63,460 nucleotides of DNA from Caryophanales bacterium UBA3375 (GTDB lineage Bacteria; Bacillota_I; Bacilli_A; UBA3375): positions 1-63,460 of the forward strand of contig DEQD01000007.1 of NCBI GenBank assembly GCA_002359095.1, in the 5' to 3' direction. Each line of letters opens with the position of its first letter. The stretch's first letter is position 1. Position numbers and translations under genes: made by a program. Of this stretch, positions 62,385 to 63,460 are shown one piece after another. The notes under the pieces are model-generated. The model had not been told where the DNA came from, made no database searches, and saw only the letters and a list, made by a program, of their open reading frames with translations.

Positions 62385-63347
62385 TTATTTGTTTAATAGC
62401 TTATTAGCTAATTTATATAAATCATTATCAATAGTGTGAGGAATTTTAATTGCCTCTAAAATATCATTATTAACTAAGTGGTTATTAATAATTCCCACAC
62501 ATCTAGCTGACTTACCTTCTAATAGTAATTCAACAGCGTATGCTCCTAAACGACTAGCAAGCACACGATCACTAGCACTAGGTGCTCCACCACGTTGGAT
62601 GTGCCCTAATACCGTAGTACGAGTTTCTACTCCAGTTTCTTCTTCAATTACATCACGTAACTTATCGGCAATCTTAACTCCTTCTGCTACGATTACGATA
62701 AAGTGTTTTTTCCCTTGAGCTTGCAATTCTTTAATTTGTTTTACAATTTCATCAATACTGTATTCTACTTCTGGTACAATTGTAAAATCAGCACCAGTTG
62801 CAATTCCGGCATGAAGAGCTAAATCTCCAGCATCACGTCCCATTACTTCAACTACACTACAACGATTGTGTGAAGCTGATGTATCACGTAATTTATCAAC
62901 CGCTTCAACAATTGTGTTCAATGCTGTGTCAAACCCAATAGTTGTTTGCGTTTGTGGAGCATCATTATCAATAGTTCCTGGAATACCAATACATGGATAA
63001 CCCATTTCACTAAGACGAACTCCACCCATGTAAGATCCATCTCCACCGATAACAACTAACCCTTCTATTCCGTGTTTATCTAAATTATCAATTGCTTTTT
63101 TTCTAACTTCTTCATCAGCAAATTCAGGGAAACGAGCACTACCTAAGATTGTACCACCACGTTTTGAAATACCTATAACGTCGTTACGAGATAATTTTTC
63201 AATTTGATCATGATATAACCCATAATATCCTTCTGTTATACCATATACTTCAACACCATTAGCAAGCGCACTACGAACTACTGCTCTTATGGCAGAATTC
63301 ATTCCTGGTGCATCTCCACCACTGGTTAATACTGCTATCTTCTTCAT
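62385..63347 (-). CDS. pfkA: ATP-dependent 6-phosphofructokinase
   Basis: PfkA phosphorylates fructose 6-phosphate, the committed glycolytic step. The ATP site GGDAPGMNSAIRAVVR is near the N-terminus, catalytic residues are in PGTIDNDAPQT near residue 125, and MGRDAGDLA follows. Length is 320 residues, typical of the allosteric bacterial type. GAGGAGAG precedes the ATG. The pfkA-pyk order is common in Firmicutes; here upp and mreB follow in the same run. Confidence 0.97.
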   Translation of the reverse strand: MKKIAVLTSGGDAPGMNSAIRAVVRSALANGVEVYGITEGYYGLYHDQIEKLSRNDVIGISKRGGTILGSARFPEFADEEVRKKAIDNLDKHGIEGLVVIGGDGSYMGGVRLSEMGYPCIGIPGTIDNDAPQTQTTIGFDTALNTIVEAVDKLRDTSASHNRCSVVEVMGRDAGDLALHAGIATGADFTIVPEVEYSIDEIVKQIKELQAQGKKHFIVIVAEGVKIADKLRDVIEEETGVETRTTVLGHIQRGGAPSASDRVLASRLGAYAVELLLEGKSARCVGIINNHLVNNDILEAIKIPHTIDNDLYKLANKLLNK

Positions 63348-63365
63348 TTTCTCTCCTCATTTTTT

Positions 63366-63371
63366 ATTATA
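63366..63371 (-). promoter_or_regulatory. -10 element before pfkA
   Basis: The minus strand reads AATTTTAGTATAATAAAAAA with a perfect TATAAT at 63366-63371, 18 nt before the pfkA ATG. A -35 is not clear. The sequence resembles the elements before ftsZ1 and the ftsA-like gene. Confidence 0.6.
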
Positions 63372-63460
63372 CTAAAATTAAAGGTAAAAATGAGTTAATA
63401 ATTTGTGTTTTTCTAGGTTTTTTACCACTTTTAGTAGTTTAGAGTTTCAAGAGTAAAATG

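Noticed and set aside
63431..63460. Short open minus-strand frame at the window end that could be the 3' end of an upstream gene
   Set aside because: Only nine codons before a TAA, with no recognisable residues; chance in AT-rich sequence is likely.
1..63460. parS (TGTTTCACGTGAAACA-like) or Noc-binding sites
   Set aside because: No full or near-full match was noticed by eye; several CACGTG-like fragments are inside genes without the flanks.
1..63460. Mycoplasma-type code with TGA as Trp
   Set aside because: TGA ends mutM, xerC, ispD, corA, recD2 and ileS in conserved positions, and Trp residues are encoded by TGG.
1..63460. CRISPR arrays, insertion sequences, prophage or integrase att sites
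   Set aside because: No repeated spacer pattern, transposase or phage gene is present; the only tyrosine recombinase is the chromosomal Xer type.

Overview
This 63.5-kb window is a stretch of low-GC (about 30 percent by eye) chromosome from a cell-walled, Firmicutes-type bacterium, most likely an uncultured member of the Bacilli close to the RF39, Erysipelotrichales or Haloplasmatales side. The evidence is the gene content and order: a PASTA-domain kinase PrkC with PrpC, RNase M5, TrmFO, Noc, YlxM, DnaD-like and SepF proteins, and strong AGGAGG-type ribosome binding sites. TGA is used as a stop in many genes (mutM, xerC, ispD, corA, recD2, ileS) and Trp is TGG, so this is genetic code 11 and not the Mycoplasma code. 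LspA, an M23 peptidase and PASTA repeats indicate a peptidoglycan wall. The exact taxon cannot be fixed from the sequence alone.

All 61 complete protein genes and all six tRNAs lie on the minus strand, as expected for one leading-strand replichore arm. Only a short tail at positions 1-81 may belong to a plus-strand gene. In transcription order (high to low coordinates) the window reads as follows. Glycolysis, salvage and shape genes come first: pfkA, pyk, upp, mreB, an unknown gene and tpiA. They are followed by a tRNA cluster (Asp, Lys, Gln, Glu, Ser, Lys), rpsD, trxA, uvrC, an AGCS amino-acid symporter and ppaC. Next are an S1-like protein, a membrane thioredoxin, a ZnuABC-type zinc importer and an alpha/beta hydrolase. 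A division block (ftsA-like, ftsZ paralog 2, sepF) leads into ileS, an unknown membrane protein, lspA, rluD, recD2, alaS, corA and an M23 peptidase, and then ftsZ paralog 1.

After these comes leuS, fmt, rdgB, ispD, dnaD-like, smc, ftsY, ylxM, tmk, two unknown paralogs, holB and trmN6. The last block is rlmN, prpC, prkC, rsgA, rpe, rsmG, noc, parA, parB, then trmFO, xerC, rnmV, nrnA, dnaE, a methyltransferase, mutM, coaE, rimM and trmD. Most genes in these blocks overlap by 1-26 nt, so they are probably long, translationally coupled operons. Recognisable promoters lie in front of pfkA, the tRNAs, rpsD, alsT, ppaC, ftsA-like, ftsZ1 and rlmN, and hairpin terminators separate the units.

The most interesting content is the division machinery. 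There are two FtsZ paralogs with complementary lesions. FtsZ1 (30065-31207) keeps the GTP-binding loops but has lost both catalytic acids of the T7 loop. FtsZ2 (43816-45537) keeps an intact NLDFAD T7 loop but has a degenerate nucleotide pocket and a roughly 196-residue acidic N-terminal extension. FtsZ2 sits between sepF and an FtsA-like protein whose ATP motifs look destroyed. Because FtsZ hydrolyses GTP between one subunit's pocket and the next subunit's T7 loop, the pair is predicted to work as an obligate hetero-polymer, much like alpha/beta tubulin. Other oddities are a Noc without the ParB CTPase half, a short-armed SMC, a DnaE with a dead PHP site, and a duplicated unknown gene in the yaaQ/yaaR position.
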